Positions 1-5,962 of a DNA stretch of 34,111 nucleotides are shown piece after piece. The notes beneath the pieces were generated by a model that was not told the origin of the DNA, ran no database searches, and worked only from the letters and a program-made list of their open reading frames with translations. The DNA comes from an uncultured Gemmatimonadota bacterium. GTDB lineage: Bacteria; Gemmatimonadota; Gemmatimonadetes; Gemmatimonadales; Gemmatimonadaceae. The stretch is taken from NCBI GenBank assembly GCA_902825965.1, contig CADEDA010000028.1:1-34111 (forward strand). The letters run 5' to 3'. A program made the translations under genes and the position numbers. Position 1 is the first letter of the stretch. Each line of letters starts with the position of its first letter.

Positions 1-1523
1 CGCGCCATGCGCGAGAGGCCCACGGAGAACTGGTTGGCGATGAGCTCGCCCACCGAGCGGATGCGGCGGTTGCCCAGGTGGTCGATGTCGTCCACATGGC
101 CGCGGCCCTCGTGCAGCTCGACGAGGTAGCGGATGATCGCCACGAAGTCCTCGGTGGAGAGGACGGTGTGGCTCGCCGGCGTGTTGAGGTGCAGGCGCTG
201 GTTGATCTTGTAGCGGCCCACGCGGCCCAGGTCGTAGCGCTTGGGGCTGAAGAACAGCCGCTCGAGCGCCTGCTTCGCCGTCTCCTTGTTGGGCGCGTCG
301 CCCGGCCGGAGCAGCGAGTAGATCTGCTTGAGCGCCTCGTCCTCCGACTTGGTCGGATCCTTGAGGAGCGTGTTCTTGATCAGCATCGACTCGGCGCGGC
401 CCGAGGCCACGAAACACGAGACGCGCGAGATCTCCGCCTTCCGCAGGCGCTTGACCATCGTGACGTTGAGCGCCTGGCCGGCCTCGGCGAGCACCTCGCC
501 CGACGCCGGGTCGACCACGTCCTGGCCGAGCGTGCGCGGCTGCGGGCGCTCCTCACGCTCGAACGCGTCCAGCTCGTCGCGGAGGTCGACCGTCTGGTAG
601 GACGCGAAGACCTTGATCGAGTCGATCTTCTGGCGGCGGAGGCGGTTGTACACCTCCTCCGTCAGCTCGTCGCCTTCCTTCACCAGGAGGTTCGCCTCGG
701 CACGCTCGCGCTCGGCGCGGGCCTTCTTGGTCTTCGCCTTCGGGGCGTCCTCGGCGGTCGCCTCACCGGGCAGTTCGACGGCCTCGGCGATGATCGCCCC
801 GATGATCTCGCGGTCCCGGCCTTCCTTGCGCTTGGTGAGGTCGAGCTCGCGCACGCCGAAGAAGAGGCGATAGATGTCCGCATTGCTCCCGTAGCCGAAG
901 GCGCGGAGCAGCGCCGTGGCCGGGAACTTCTTCTTCTTGTCGATGTGGACGTAGACCACGTCGTGGATGTCGACCGTGAACTCGACCCACGAGCCGCGGA
1001 ACGGGATGATGCGCGACGAGATGAGCCGCTGGCCGTTGGGGTGCGTGCTCTCCTCGAACACCACACCCGGCGAGCGGTGCAGCTGCGAGACGATCACGCG
1101 CTCGGCGCCGTTGATCACGAAGGTCCCGAGGTTCGTGAGCAGGGGCAGCTCGCCGAGGTAGACCTCCTTCTCGATCTGGTTCTTGACGCGCTTCTTCTTC
1201 TCGTCGGCGGGGTTCTCCTCGAACACCGTCAGCACGAGGGTCGCCTTGAGCGGCGCCGAGTACGTCATGTCGCGCTCGATGCACTCCTCGACCGAGTACT
1301 TCGGCTCGCCGAGGGTGTAGCGCTTGAAGTCCAGCGAGAAGTTCTCGTGGACGTCGGTGATCGGGAAGAGGTCCTTGAAGACCCGCTCCAGGCCGACGTC
1401 TTCGCGGTCATTGGCCGCCGCGTCGAGCTGGAGGAGCGAGTCGAAGGCGCGAGTCTGGATGTCGAGCAGGTGCGGCATCTGCATGCCGTGCTCGAGCTTT
1501 CCGAAGGAGATCTGCGTGATCAT
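1..1523 (-). CDS. rpoB: RNA polymerase beta subunit, N-terminal part (cut by window edge)
   Basis: This encodes the first 507 residues of the beta subunit of RNA polymerase, part of the catalytic core; the rest lies beyond base 1. The protein begins MITQISFGKLEHG and shows beta-specific blocks, for example LLTNLGTFVINGAERVIVSQLHRSPGV split across the protrusion, then RSVGELIANQFSVGLSRMA near the rifampicin/fork region at the window edge. Between the lobe region and LTEEVYNRLRR lies a charged, Ala/Lys/Glu-rich stretch (about residues 240-275) that looks like a lineage-specific linker. The ATG at 1521-1523 is chosen because homology starts there; no strong Shine-Dalgarno is visible. It follows rplL after a 224-base gap that contains a strong hairpin, as expected for the rplJL-rpoBC unit. 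Identity is certain; the exact start is likely. Confidence 0.97.
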   Translation of the reverse strand, partial: MITQISFGKLEHGMQMPHLLDIQTRAFDSLLQLDAAANDREDVGLERVFKDLFPITDVHENFSLDFKRYTLGEPKYSVEECIERDMTYSAPLKATLVLTVFEENPADEKKKRVKNQIEKEVYLGELPLLTNLGTFVINGAERVIVSQLHRSPGVVFEESTHPNGQRLISSRIIPFRGSWVEFTVDIHDVVYVHIDKKKKFPATALLRAFGYGSNADIYRLFFGVRELDLTKRKEGRDREIIGAIIAEAVELPGEATAEDAPKAKTKKARAERERAEANLLVKEGDELTEEVYNRLRRQKIDSIKVFASYQTVDLRDELDAFEREERPQPRTLGQDVVDPASGEVLAEAGQALNVTMVKRLRKAEISRVSCFVASGRAESMLIKNTLLKDPTKSEDEALKQIYSLLRPGDAPNKETAKQALERLFFSPKRYDLGRVGRYKINQRLHLNTPASHTVLSTEDFVAIIRYLVELHEGRGHVDDIDHLGNRRIRSVGELIANQFSVGLSRMA

Positions 1524-1558
1524 AGCCACCCGGGGTTCACCCGTGAACAGGCGAAAAC

Positions 1559-1598
1559 CGCCTCGCCCCCGGACGGAGGAGCCGTCCGGAGCGAGGCG
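1559..1598 (-). terminator. rplL-rpoB intergenic hairpin (attenuator or processing site)
   Basis: Two nested perfect stems are visible: CGCCTCGC (1559-1566) with GCGAGGCG (1591-1598), and CGGACGG (1570-1576) with CCGTCCG (1582-1588), with a five-base loop. In the minus-strand transcript it is followed by GGTTTTC, a short U stretch, and lies about 35 nt before the rpoB ATG. In E. coli the equivalent gap holds a partial terminator and an RNase III site that lower rpoBC expression relative to the ribosomal proteins. A similar role here is inferred. The rest of the 224-base gap shows nothing recognisable. Confidence 0.6.
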
Positions 1599-1747
1599 AA
1601 AGGAGCTTCAGTTGTGGAGCTGGTGGTGCCGGTGCTGCGTGTGGAGCAAGTGAAACGCGTGCATCGCTGGAGACCGAGTAAGGGTGAAAGGTCGTGCGGG
1701 AGGCGCCGCTGGCTGGGCCGTCGGCGCCGTCCCGACCCCCTTCGCCC

Positions 1748-2134
1748 TTACTTGACCTCGACCACGGCGCCTTCGGCCTCGAGCTTCGCCTTGATCGTCG
1801 CGGCCTCGTCCTTCGAGACGCCCGTCTTCAGCGTCTGCGGCGCGCCGTCCACCATGTCCTTCGCTTCCTTGAGGCCCAGGCCGGTGAGCTCGCGCACCAC
1901 CTTGATGACCTGGATCTTCTTGCCGCCGGCTTCCTTGAGGACGACGTCGAACTCCGTCTTCTCCTCGGCGACCGGGGCCGCGGCGCCACCACCCGGCGCG
2001 CCACCAGCGGCGACGGCGGCGATGGTCACGTTGAACTTCGTCTTGAACGCGTCGATGAGTTCCGTGAGCTCGACGACCGACATCGCGCCGATCGCCTCGA
2101 GGATCTCGTCCTTGCTCAGAGTAGCGTTAGCCAT
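1748..2134 (-). CDS. rplL: 50S ribosomal protein L7/L12
   Basis: This is the stalk protein that recruits translational GTPases to the 50S subunit and is present in several copies per ribosome through L10. At 128 aa it has the family's usual length. The N-terminal dimerisation domain ([20 protein letters not shown]...) is followed by an Ala/Gly/Pro hinge (about residues 40-55) and the C-terminal domain with the conserved [27 protein letters not shown] and VDGAP blocks. The ATG is preceded by GGAGAA at good spacing. It lies 65 nt after rplJ, and that gap holds two small hairpins. It is the last ribosomal-protein gene before rpoB. Confidence 0.98.
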   Translation of the reverse strand: MANATLSKDEILEAIGAMSVVELTELIDAFKTKFNVTIAAVAAGGAPGGGAAAPVAEEKTEFDVVLKEAGGKKIQVIKVVRELTGLGLKEAKDMVDGAPQTLKTGVSKDEAATIKAKLEAEGAVVEVK

Positions 2135-2156
2135 TGTTCCGTTCTCCAGAGTGTTC

Positions 2157-2195
2157 CCCCAGGGATCCTGGGGCGTGTGATCAGGCGGACGCCTG
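2157..2195 (-). promoter_or_regulatory. tandem hairpins in the rplJ-rplL gap
   Basis: Two adjacent inverted repeats fill most of the 65-nt gap: CAGGC/GCCTG (2182-2186 with 2191-2195, 4-nt loop) directly after the rplJ stop, and CCCCAGG/CCTGGGG (2157-2163 with 2167-2173, 3-nt loop) just before the rplL ribosome binding site. They could stabilise a processed rplL mRNA or tune L7/L12 excess over L10. That role is inferred; only the pairing is seen. Confidence 0.45.
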
Positions 2196-2199
2196 GGGG

Positions 2200-2685
2200 T
2201 TAGTTCGAACCTTCGAGCTGCGTCTTCTTCGCTTCGAGGGCGAGGGCGAACATCATCAGCACGCTGTTGAACGTGCCGACGAGGATCGACAGCGCCTCGT
2301 CCCGCGTCGGCAGCGACGCGAGCTTCTTGACCATCGCCTCGTCGATGACGGCGCCTTCGTACAGGCCGCCCTTCACCGCCGGACGGGCGTCGTTCTCCTT
2401 GGCGAAGTCCGTGAGGAGCTTCGCCGCGGTGATCGGGTCCTTCGCCACCACGACGCCGGTCGGCCCCTTCAGCTTCTGGGTCGTCAGGCCGGCCTCATGC
2501 ACCGCCCGCAGCGCGAGGGTGTTCTTGATCACGACGTACTCGACGCCCGCCTTGCGGAACCGGCGGCGGAGGTCCGTCATGCGCTTGACGTTCAGGCCCG
2601 TGAAGTCGGTGTAGATGACCCCCTCGGCCGTCGTCAGCTTGTTCTTCAGCTCGGCGACGAGCTGTTCCTTGTCGGATCGCTTCAT
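2200..2685 (-). CDS. rplJ: 50S ribosomal protein L10
   Basis: L10 anchors the L7/L12 stalk to 23S rRNA near the GTPase centre. The 161-aa product starts [17 protein letters not shown] and shows the family's N-terminal RNA-binding domain ([35 protein letters not shown]) and the C-terminal helix that carries L7/L12 dimers ([24 protein letters not shown]). It starts 7 nt after rplA, so it has no separate leader. In E. coli the L10-L12 complex represses at a long rplJ leader. Such a leader is missing here, so any L10 feedback must act elsewhere (inference). Confidence 0.97.
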   Translation of the reverse strand: MKRSDKEQLVAELKNKLTTAEGVIYTDFTGLNVKRMTDLRRRFRKAGVEYVVIKNTLALRAVHEAGLTTQKLKGPTGVVVAKDPITAAKLLTDFAKENDARPAVKGGLYEGAVIDEAMVKKLASLPTRDEALSILVGTFNSVLMMFALALEAKKTQLEGSN

Positions 2686-2692
2686 CGTCGGC

Positions 2693-3379
2693 TTACCGGT
2701 ACGGGTTGGTATCGATGCGGACGCCGGGGCCCATGGTGCTGGACACCGCGACCGTCTTCACGTACACGCCCTTCGAGGCCGCCGGCTTGGACCGGATGAT
2801 CTGGTCCATGAACGCGGTGAAGTTCGTCTCCAGCGCGTCCACGCCGAATGAGACCTTGCCGATCGGGGCCTGCACGTTGCCGGCCTTGTCGACGCGGAAC
2901 TCGATCTTGCCGGCCTTCGTCTCCTTGACCGCACGCGCCACGTCGAACGTGACCGTACCGGCCTTCGGGTTCGGCATCAGGCCGCGGGGACCGAGCACAC
3001 GACCGAGCTGGCCGACCTGTCCCATCTGGTCGGGCGTCGCGATCATGACGTCGAACTCCGTCCAGCCTTCCTTGATCTTGGCCACGAACTCGGTGCCGAC
3101 GAAATCGGCGCCGGCGGCCTCCGCTTCCTTCGCCTTGTCGCCGACGGCGATGACGAGAACGCGGACCGGCTTGCCCGTGCCGGCCGGGAGGACGACCGTG
3201 CCACGCACGACCTGGTCGGCATGACGCGGATCGACGCCGAGGCGGACCGCGATCTCGACCGTCTCGTCGAACTTCGCGAACGCAGCGCCCTTCACGATCT
3301 CGAGCGCGGCCTTCGGGCCGTACGACGGGGCCGTGACCTTGCTCGCCGCGGCACGGTACTTCTTGCCATGCGTCTTCAT
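2693..3379 (-). CDS. rplA: 50S ribosomal protein L1
   Basis: L1 forms the mobile L1 stalk of the 50S subunit and in many bacteria represses its own rplKA operon. The product is 228 aa. It contains the family blocks [45 protein letters not shown] and [19 protein letters not shown]. The frame stays open upstream into and beyond rplK, but the real start is the ATG at 3377-3379. It matches the family N-terminus ([11 protein letters not shown]), has GGAGGTG just upstream, and overlaps the rplK stop by ATGA (3376-3379), which implies translational coupling. Confidence 0.97.
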   Translation of the reverse strand: MKTHGKKYRAAASKVTAPSYGPKAALEIVKGAAFAKFDETVEIAVRLGVDPRHADQVVRGTVVLPAGTGKPVRVLVIAVGDKAKEAEAAGADFVGTEFVAKIKEGWTEFDVMIATPDQMGQVGQLGRVLGPRGLMPNPKAGTVTFDVARAVKETKAGKIEFRVDKAGNVQAPIGKVSFGVDALETNFTAFMDQIIRSKPAASKGVYVKTVAVSSTMGPGVRIDTNPYR

Positions 3380-3798
3380 CCCTTCACCTCCACGCCCATC
3401 GAGCGGGCCGCGCCGGCGATCATCGCCATCGCGGACTCGAGCGAGTCGCAGTTGAGGTCGGGCATCTTGAGTTCGGCGATCTTCCGGACCTGCGCCTTCG
3501 AGATCGAGCCGACCTTGTTGCGGTTCGGCTGACCCGAGCCCTTCTCGATCCCTGCCTCTTTCTTCACGAGGAACGCCGCGGGCGGCGTCTTCAGGATGAA
3601 CGAGAACGACTTGTCGGCATAGATGGTGATCTCGACGGGGAGAATCGCATCCTGGCCCTGCGTCCGAGCGTTGAACTCTTTGCAGAAGCCCATGATGTTG
3701 ATTCCCTGCGGACCCAATGCGGTGCCGACGGGCGGGGCCGGATTCGCCTTGCCTGCAGGGATCTGCAGCTTGACGAAACCGGTGACCTTCTTTGCCAT
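3376..3798 (-). CDS. rplK: 50S ribosomal protein L11
   Basis: L11 binds the GTPase-associated centre of 23S rRNA and is needed for RelA activation. At 140 aa it has the standard length. The N-terminal domain ([27 protein letters not shown] split around the PxxG motifs, then [15 protein letters not shown]) and the C-terminal RNA-binding domain ([31 protein letters not shown]) are complete. AGAGGA lies 9 nt before the ATG. The 289-base gap upstream separates it from nusG and may contain its own leader or promoter. Downstream it overlaps rplA by four bases. Confidence 0.98.
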   Translation of the reverse strand: MAKKVTGFVKLQIPAGKANPAPPVGTALGPQGINIMGFCKEFNARTQGQDAILPVEITIYADKSFSFILKTPPAAFLVKKEAGIEKGSGQPNRNKVGSISKAQVRKIAELKMPDLNCDSLESAMAMIAGAARSMGVEVKG

Positions 3799-4087
3799 CG
3801 TTGTCCTCTGGTGCGTTGAGCGGCCGCGGGCGCGGCCCTGACCGGGCGCGCTGACGCGTGTCGCTGACTCCCACGGTGTGTTTCACGACGTCGTGGTATC
3901 CGTCGGTGCGCTCCTCGGCGAACCATCCGCCCGCCCCGCGCAAAGGCCCTCCAACTGCAGGGGGAGGTGTGAGGTGGGAGGTGGGAGGAACTGCACTCTC
4001 ACCGCCACGGCTCTCATTCCAACCCGACCCGCATCCAGCCGGAGCGGCGCTGTTCCCGCCGCTCCCCACACATCTCACACCTGCAAC
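3799..4087 (-). promoter_or_regulatory. nusG-rplK leader region with inverted repeats
   Basis: This 289-base gap is non-coding on both strands. It holds AGGTGTGAGGTG (3965-3976) and its near-perfect inverted copy CATCTCACACCT (4071-4082, 11 of 12). Between them is a 9-bp perfect hairpin, GGAGCGGCG/CGCCGCTCC (4041-4049 with 4057-4065). A short G/C hairpin (about 3822-3837) precedes the rplK ribosome binding site. A G-rich plus-strand stretch gives the mRNA a C-rich segment. In other bacteria L1 binds a structured rplK leader; no L1 motif could be assigned here. No convincing promoter was found. Confidence 0.4.
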
Positions 4088-4630
4088 TCAATGCCCCTTG
4101 AGCTGCAGGTAATCGAGCTCCACCGACGTCGGGCGCCCGAAGAGCGACACCGAGACGCGGACCTTGCCCTTGTCCACCATCACTTCCTCGACCGTGCCGT
4201 TGAAATCCGTGAACGGCCCGTCCGTGATCGCCACGGCCTGCCCGACGAGGAACGGGATCTCCTCCTTCGGCAGCGCCACTTCCTCTTCGACCGCGATCCC
4301 GAGCAGCCGCTTCACTTCCTCATCCCGCAGCGGCTGCGGATCGCGATCCTTGCCGACGAACTTGATGACGCCCTGGATGGCGTTGATGGTGTGGAGCGTC
4401 TCCTCTCCCACCACCATCTCCACGAGCACATAGCCCGGGTAGACCTTCCGTTCGACGGTCACCTTCTTGCCGTTCTTGATCTCGACCACCTGCTCGGTCG
4501 GGACCAATGCCTGCCGGATGGCACGCGACTCCGCCGGAGCCGGATCCGCGTCGATCTTCCGCTGGATCAGCATCCGCACCTTGTTCTCGTGCCCCGACGT
4601 CGTCTGGATGGCGTACCAGCGGTGCGTCAC
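4088..4630 (-). CDS. nusG: transcription elongation/antitermination factor NusG
   Basis: NusG binds RNA polymerase over the cleft, promotes processivity and links transcription to Rho or the ribosome. The 180-aa product has the NGN domain (HRWYAIQTTSGHENKVRMLIQRKI, VYPGYVLVEMV) and a C-terminal KOW domain (about residues 125-180, VGQAVAITDGPFTDFNGTVEEV, VSLFGRPTSVELDY). Translation starts at GTG (4628-4630), chosen because the family N-terminus begins there; a G-rich GGGGGC lies upstream. It is 5 nt after secE, the near-universal secE-nusG pair. A 289-nt gap follows before rplK. Confidence 0.98.
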   Translation of the reverse strand: MTHRWYAIQTTSGHENKVRMLIQRKIDADPAPAESRAIRQALVPTEQVVEIKNGKKVTVERKVYPGYVLVEMVVGEETLHTINAIQGVIKFVGKDRDPQPLRDEEVKRLLGIAVEEEVALPKEEIPFLVGQAVAITDGPFTDFNGTVEEVMVDKGKVRVSVSLFGRPTSVELDYLQLKGH

Positions 4631-4635
4631 GTGGA

Positions 4636-4869
4636 TCAGCCCCCGAACAACGAGGGGATGAGCCGCACGAGGACGCCCTGCAGCAGGAGGTCGAGGAGCC
4701 AGATCAGCCCGCCCACGAGCAGCGACAGGATGATCACGCCGATCGAGAGCTGCCGGATCTGGAGGCGGTCCGGCCAGGTGACCTTCTTCATCTCCGCGAC
4801 GACGTCGTGATAGAACGTCACCACGCGAGACGGAAGGCTGGGCGCGGGCGCCACGACCTCGTTCGCCAT
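4636..4869 (-). CDS. secE: preprotein translocase subunit SecE
   Basis: SecE clamps SecY in the SecYEG protein-export channel. The 77-aa product is the short, single-span form typical of most bacteria. It has the amphipathic segment with the hallmark EMKKVTWPDR (about residues 26-35) followed by one membrane helix (about 43-66). The ATG at 4867-4869 has AGGAGA 9 nt upstream. The frame is open further upstream, but that part overlaps rpmG and has no SecE similarity. It starts one base after the rpmG stop codon and is followed by nusG after 5 nt, so rpmG-secE-nusG is one operon. Confidence 0.96.
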   Translation of the reverse strand: MANEVVAPAPSLPSRVVTFYHDVVAEMKKVTWPDRLQIRQLSIGVIILSLLVGGLIWLLDLLLQGVLVRLIPSLFGG

Positions 4870-4870
4870 C

Positions 4871-5023
4871 TTACTTCGTCTCCTTGTGGACCACGTGCTT
4901 GTTGCAGCGCGGGCAGTACTTCTTCCACTCGACGCGCTCCGGATGCAGGCGCTTGTTCTTGGTGGTGAAGTAGTTGCGGTTCTTGCAGTCGCTGCACGCG
5001 AGGATGATCTTGTCGCGCGGCAT
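4871..5023 (-). CDS. rpmG: 50S ribosomal protein L33
   Basis: The 50-aa product begins [19 protein letters not shown] and is a complete zinc-ribbon L33 with two CxxC pairs (C10/C13 and C37/C40). It is therefore the zinc-binding C+ form, not the C- paralogue made under zinc starvation. The ending [15 protein letters not shown] is typical. GAGAGAG precedes the ATG. It is the first gene of the rpmG-secE-nusG unit and has a promoter candidate about 100 bases upstream. In many bacteria a tRNA-Trp gene sits beside rpmG or secE; none is present here. Confidence 0.96.
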   Translation of the reverse strand: MPRDKIILACSDCKNRNYFTTKNKRLHPERVEWKKYCPRCNKHVVHKETK

Positions 5024-5119
5024 AACGCTCTCTCAGGCAACAGGTTCGCAGGTGCGTCCAATCGAGGACACACCGGGCCACCCCGCCCCCGGAACGGGGC
5101 GCAAGGCGGCGAGCCTTGA

Positions 5120-5148
5120 AAGGTAGAGGGCCCCTAGGGGTGATGCAA
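5120..5148 (-). promoter_or_regulatory. promoter for rpmG-secE-nusG
   Basis: In minus orientation TTGCAT (5143-5148) and TACCTT (5120-5125) are separated by exactly 17 bases. The spacer contains the perfect palindrome CCCCTAGGGG (5131-5140). The sequence after the -10 (TCAAGGCTCGC) closely matches that of the tRNA-array promoter. A start near 5113 would give a leader of about 90 nt before rpmG. The hexamers are seen; activity is inferred. Confidence 0.5.
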
Positions 5149-5241
5149 GTCCCGATGGTTGACGGGGTTCCGCACCCGCCGCAGCACCCAAAGCCTCTCC
5201 CGCGGCCGGTCTCTGCACAGGGCGCCAGCCCCCCAGCCAGC

Positions 5242-5257
5242 GTCAGGGATCCCTGAC
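5242..5257. promoter_or_regulatory. 16-bp perfect palindrome GTCAGGGATCCCTGAC
   Basis: This sequence equals its own reverse complement over all 16 bases. It lies about 95 bases upstream of the rpmG promoter -35 and downstream of the tRNA array. It is a candidate binding site for a dimeric regulator. As RNA it has almost no loop, so a terminator role is less likely. Confidence 0.4.
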
Positions 5258-5316
5258 CAAACGGTCCACGCGACCGCATCCGGCGGCAGCAACGCCGAGG
5301 GCCTCCGGAACGCCAA

Positions 5317-5349
5317 AGGGGCGCCGCGACAAACCGCCGCAACGCCCCT
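5317..5349 (-). terminator. hairpin after the tRNA array
   Basis: In the minus transcript AGGGGCG pairs with CGCCCCT over a 19-nt loop and is followed by TTTGGCGTT. It lies 17 bases beyond the 3' end of tRNA-Thr(GGU). It probably ends or processes the tRNA transcript. The large loop and the short U run make this a moderate call. Confidence 0.45.
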
Positions 5350-5366
5350 CGCGAGTCTCCGACACA

Positions 5367-5439
5367 AGCACGCAACCGGGATCGAACCGGTGACCTCATC
5401 CTTACCAAGGATGTGCTCTACCGACTGAGCTATGCGTGC
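5367..5439 (-). tRNA. tRNA-Thr (anticodon GGU)
   Basis: A 73-nt cloverleaf folds cleanly. The acceptor stem is GCACGCA/TGCGTGC, the D arm GCTC/GAGC, the anticodon loop TTGGTAA and the T arm ACCGG-TTCGATC-CCGGT, with discriminator T. CCA is not encoded. It is the fourth and last tRNA of the array and reads ACC/ACU codons. Its position corresponds to E. coli thrT. Confidence 0.96.
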
Positions 5440-5479
5440 AACCACCATCCACGATCTGCCATCCACAATCCAAACAGAG

Positions 5480-5552
5480 AGCGGGAGACGGGGCTCGAAC
5501 CCGCGACATCAAGCTTGGAAGGCTTGCGCTCTACCAGCTGAGCTACTCCCGC
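5480..5552 (-). tRNA. tRNA-Gly (anticodon UCC)
   Basis: A 73-nt cloverleaf with acceptor GCGGGAG/CTCCCGC, anticodon loop CTTCCAA and T loop TTCGAGC. CCA is not encoded. It is third in the array and reads GGA/GGG codons. Its position corresponds to E. coli glyT. It lies 40 bases upstream of tRNA-Thr(GGU) in transcription order. Confidence 0.96.
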
Positions 5553-5621
5553 ACGACCCCGGCGACCGACCCCGCGTCGCCTCGATCCATCACCTACCGC
5601 TCACATCACCACTCTGCCTCA

Positions 5622-5704
5622 TGGTGGGGGAAGGATTCGAACCTTCGAAGGCATAAGCCGGCAGATTTACAGTCTGCTCCCGTTGGCCACTTGGGTACCC
5701 CACC
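5622..5704 (-). tRNA. tRNA-Tyr (anticodon GUA)
   Basis: An 83-nt class II tRNA with a long variable arm. The acceptor is GGTGGGG/CCCCACC with discriminator A, and the anticodon loop is CTGTAAA. CCA is not encoded. It is second in the array, matching E. coli tyrU. GUA would be a target for queuosine; no queuosine gene is in this window. Confidence 0.96.
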
Positions 5705-5743
5705 GCATCATCCCCAGTCGACCGCGGAAGCTGCCCTTCCCAG

Positions 5744-5816
5744 AGCCGACGGCGAGGATCGAACTCGCGACCGCCCGATTACAAATCGGGTGCTCTACCA
5801 GCTGAGCTACGTCGGC
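5744..5816 (-). tRNA. tRNA-Thr (anticodon UGU)
   Basis: A 73-nt cloverleaf with acceptor GCCGACG/CGTCGGC and anticodon loop TTTGTAA. CCA is not encoded. It is the first tRNA of the array, 26 bases downstream of a near-consensus promoter -10, and corresponds to E. coli thrU. With tRNA-Thr(GGU) it reads three or all four Thr codons. Confidence 0.96.
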
Positions 5817-5842
5817 TAACCGATGCCCGGCGCGAGCTTTGA

Positions 5843-5871
5843 AGGATAGTCGGAGCCGGGCGAGGGGTCAA
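5843..5871 (-). promoter_or_regulatory. promoter of the tRNA array
   Basis: In minus orientation TTGACC (5866-5871) is followed after 17 bases by TATCCT (5843-5848), the best sigma-70-type match in the window. Transcription would start about 20 bases before tRNA-Thr(UGU). The region after the -10 (TCAAAGCTCGCG) is GC-rich, like discriminators of stringently controlled stable-RNA promoters. That control is inferred from known cases. Confidence 0.7.
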
Positions 5872-5894
5872 TCAGTGCAGACGGCGGATGCGCA

Positions 5895-5946
5895 GCGACA
5901 GACGCGAGCGACAGACGCGAGCGACTGACGCGAGCGACGGACGGGA
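5895..5946. repeat. 13-bp tandem repeat, four copies
   Basis: The unit GCGACAGACGCGA occurs twice exactly (5895-5907, 5908-5920), then with one change (5921-5933) and with three changes (5934-5946). It lies between the cysS stop and the tRNA-array promoter. CGGCGGA (5882-5888) and TCCGCCG (5954-5960) form an inverted pair around it, so the cysS 3' end could fold into a repeat-bearing hairpin. Confidence 0.8.
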
Positions 5947-5962
5947 GCGGCCGTCCGCCGCC

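Larger units (their letters stand above)
5024..5366 (-). other. 343-base gap between tRNA-Thr(GGU) and rpmG; no tuf gene
   Basis: No credible coding frame or RNA gene is present. The gap holds a terminator-like hairpin just after the tRNA (5317-5349), a 16-bp perfect palindrome (5242-5257) and a promoter with a 10-bp palindrome in its spacer (5120-5148). In E. coli tufB lies between thrT and secE at this place; no EF-Tu fragment is recognisable here. Confidence 0.7.

Noticed and set aside
78-2180. A 700-codon open frame on the plus strand
   Set aside because: It is antisense to rpoB and rplL. The product is Arg/Leu/Val/Asp-rich without domains, a normal by-product of high-GC codon use.
3380-4078. 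N-terminal extension of L1 to base 4078
   Set aside because: The extra part runs through rplK in another frame. The internal ATG has GGAGGTG and the family N-terminus.
5024-5366. tRNA-Trp or a tuf remnant beside rpmG
   Set aside because: No cloverleaf and no EF-Tu-like residues were found in any frame of this gap.
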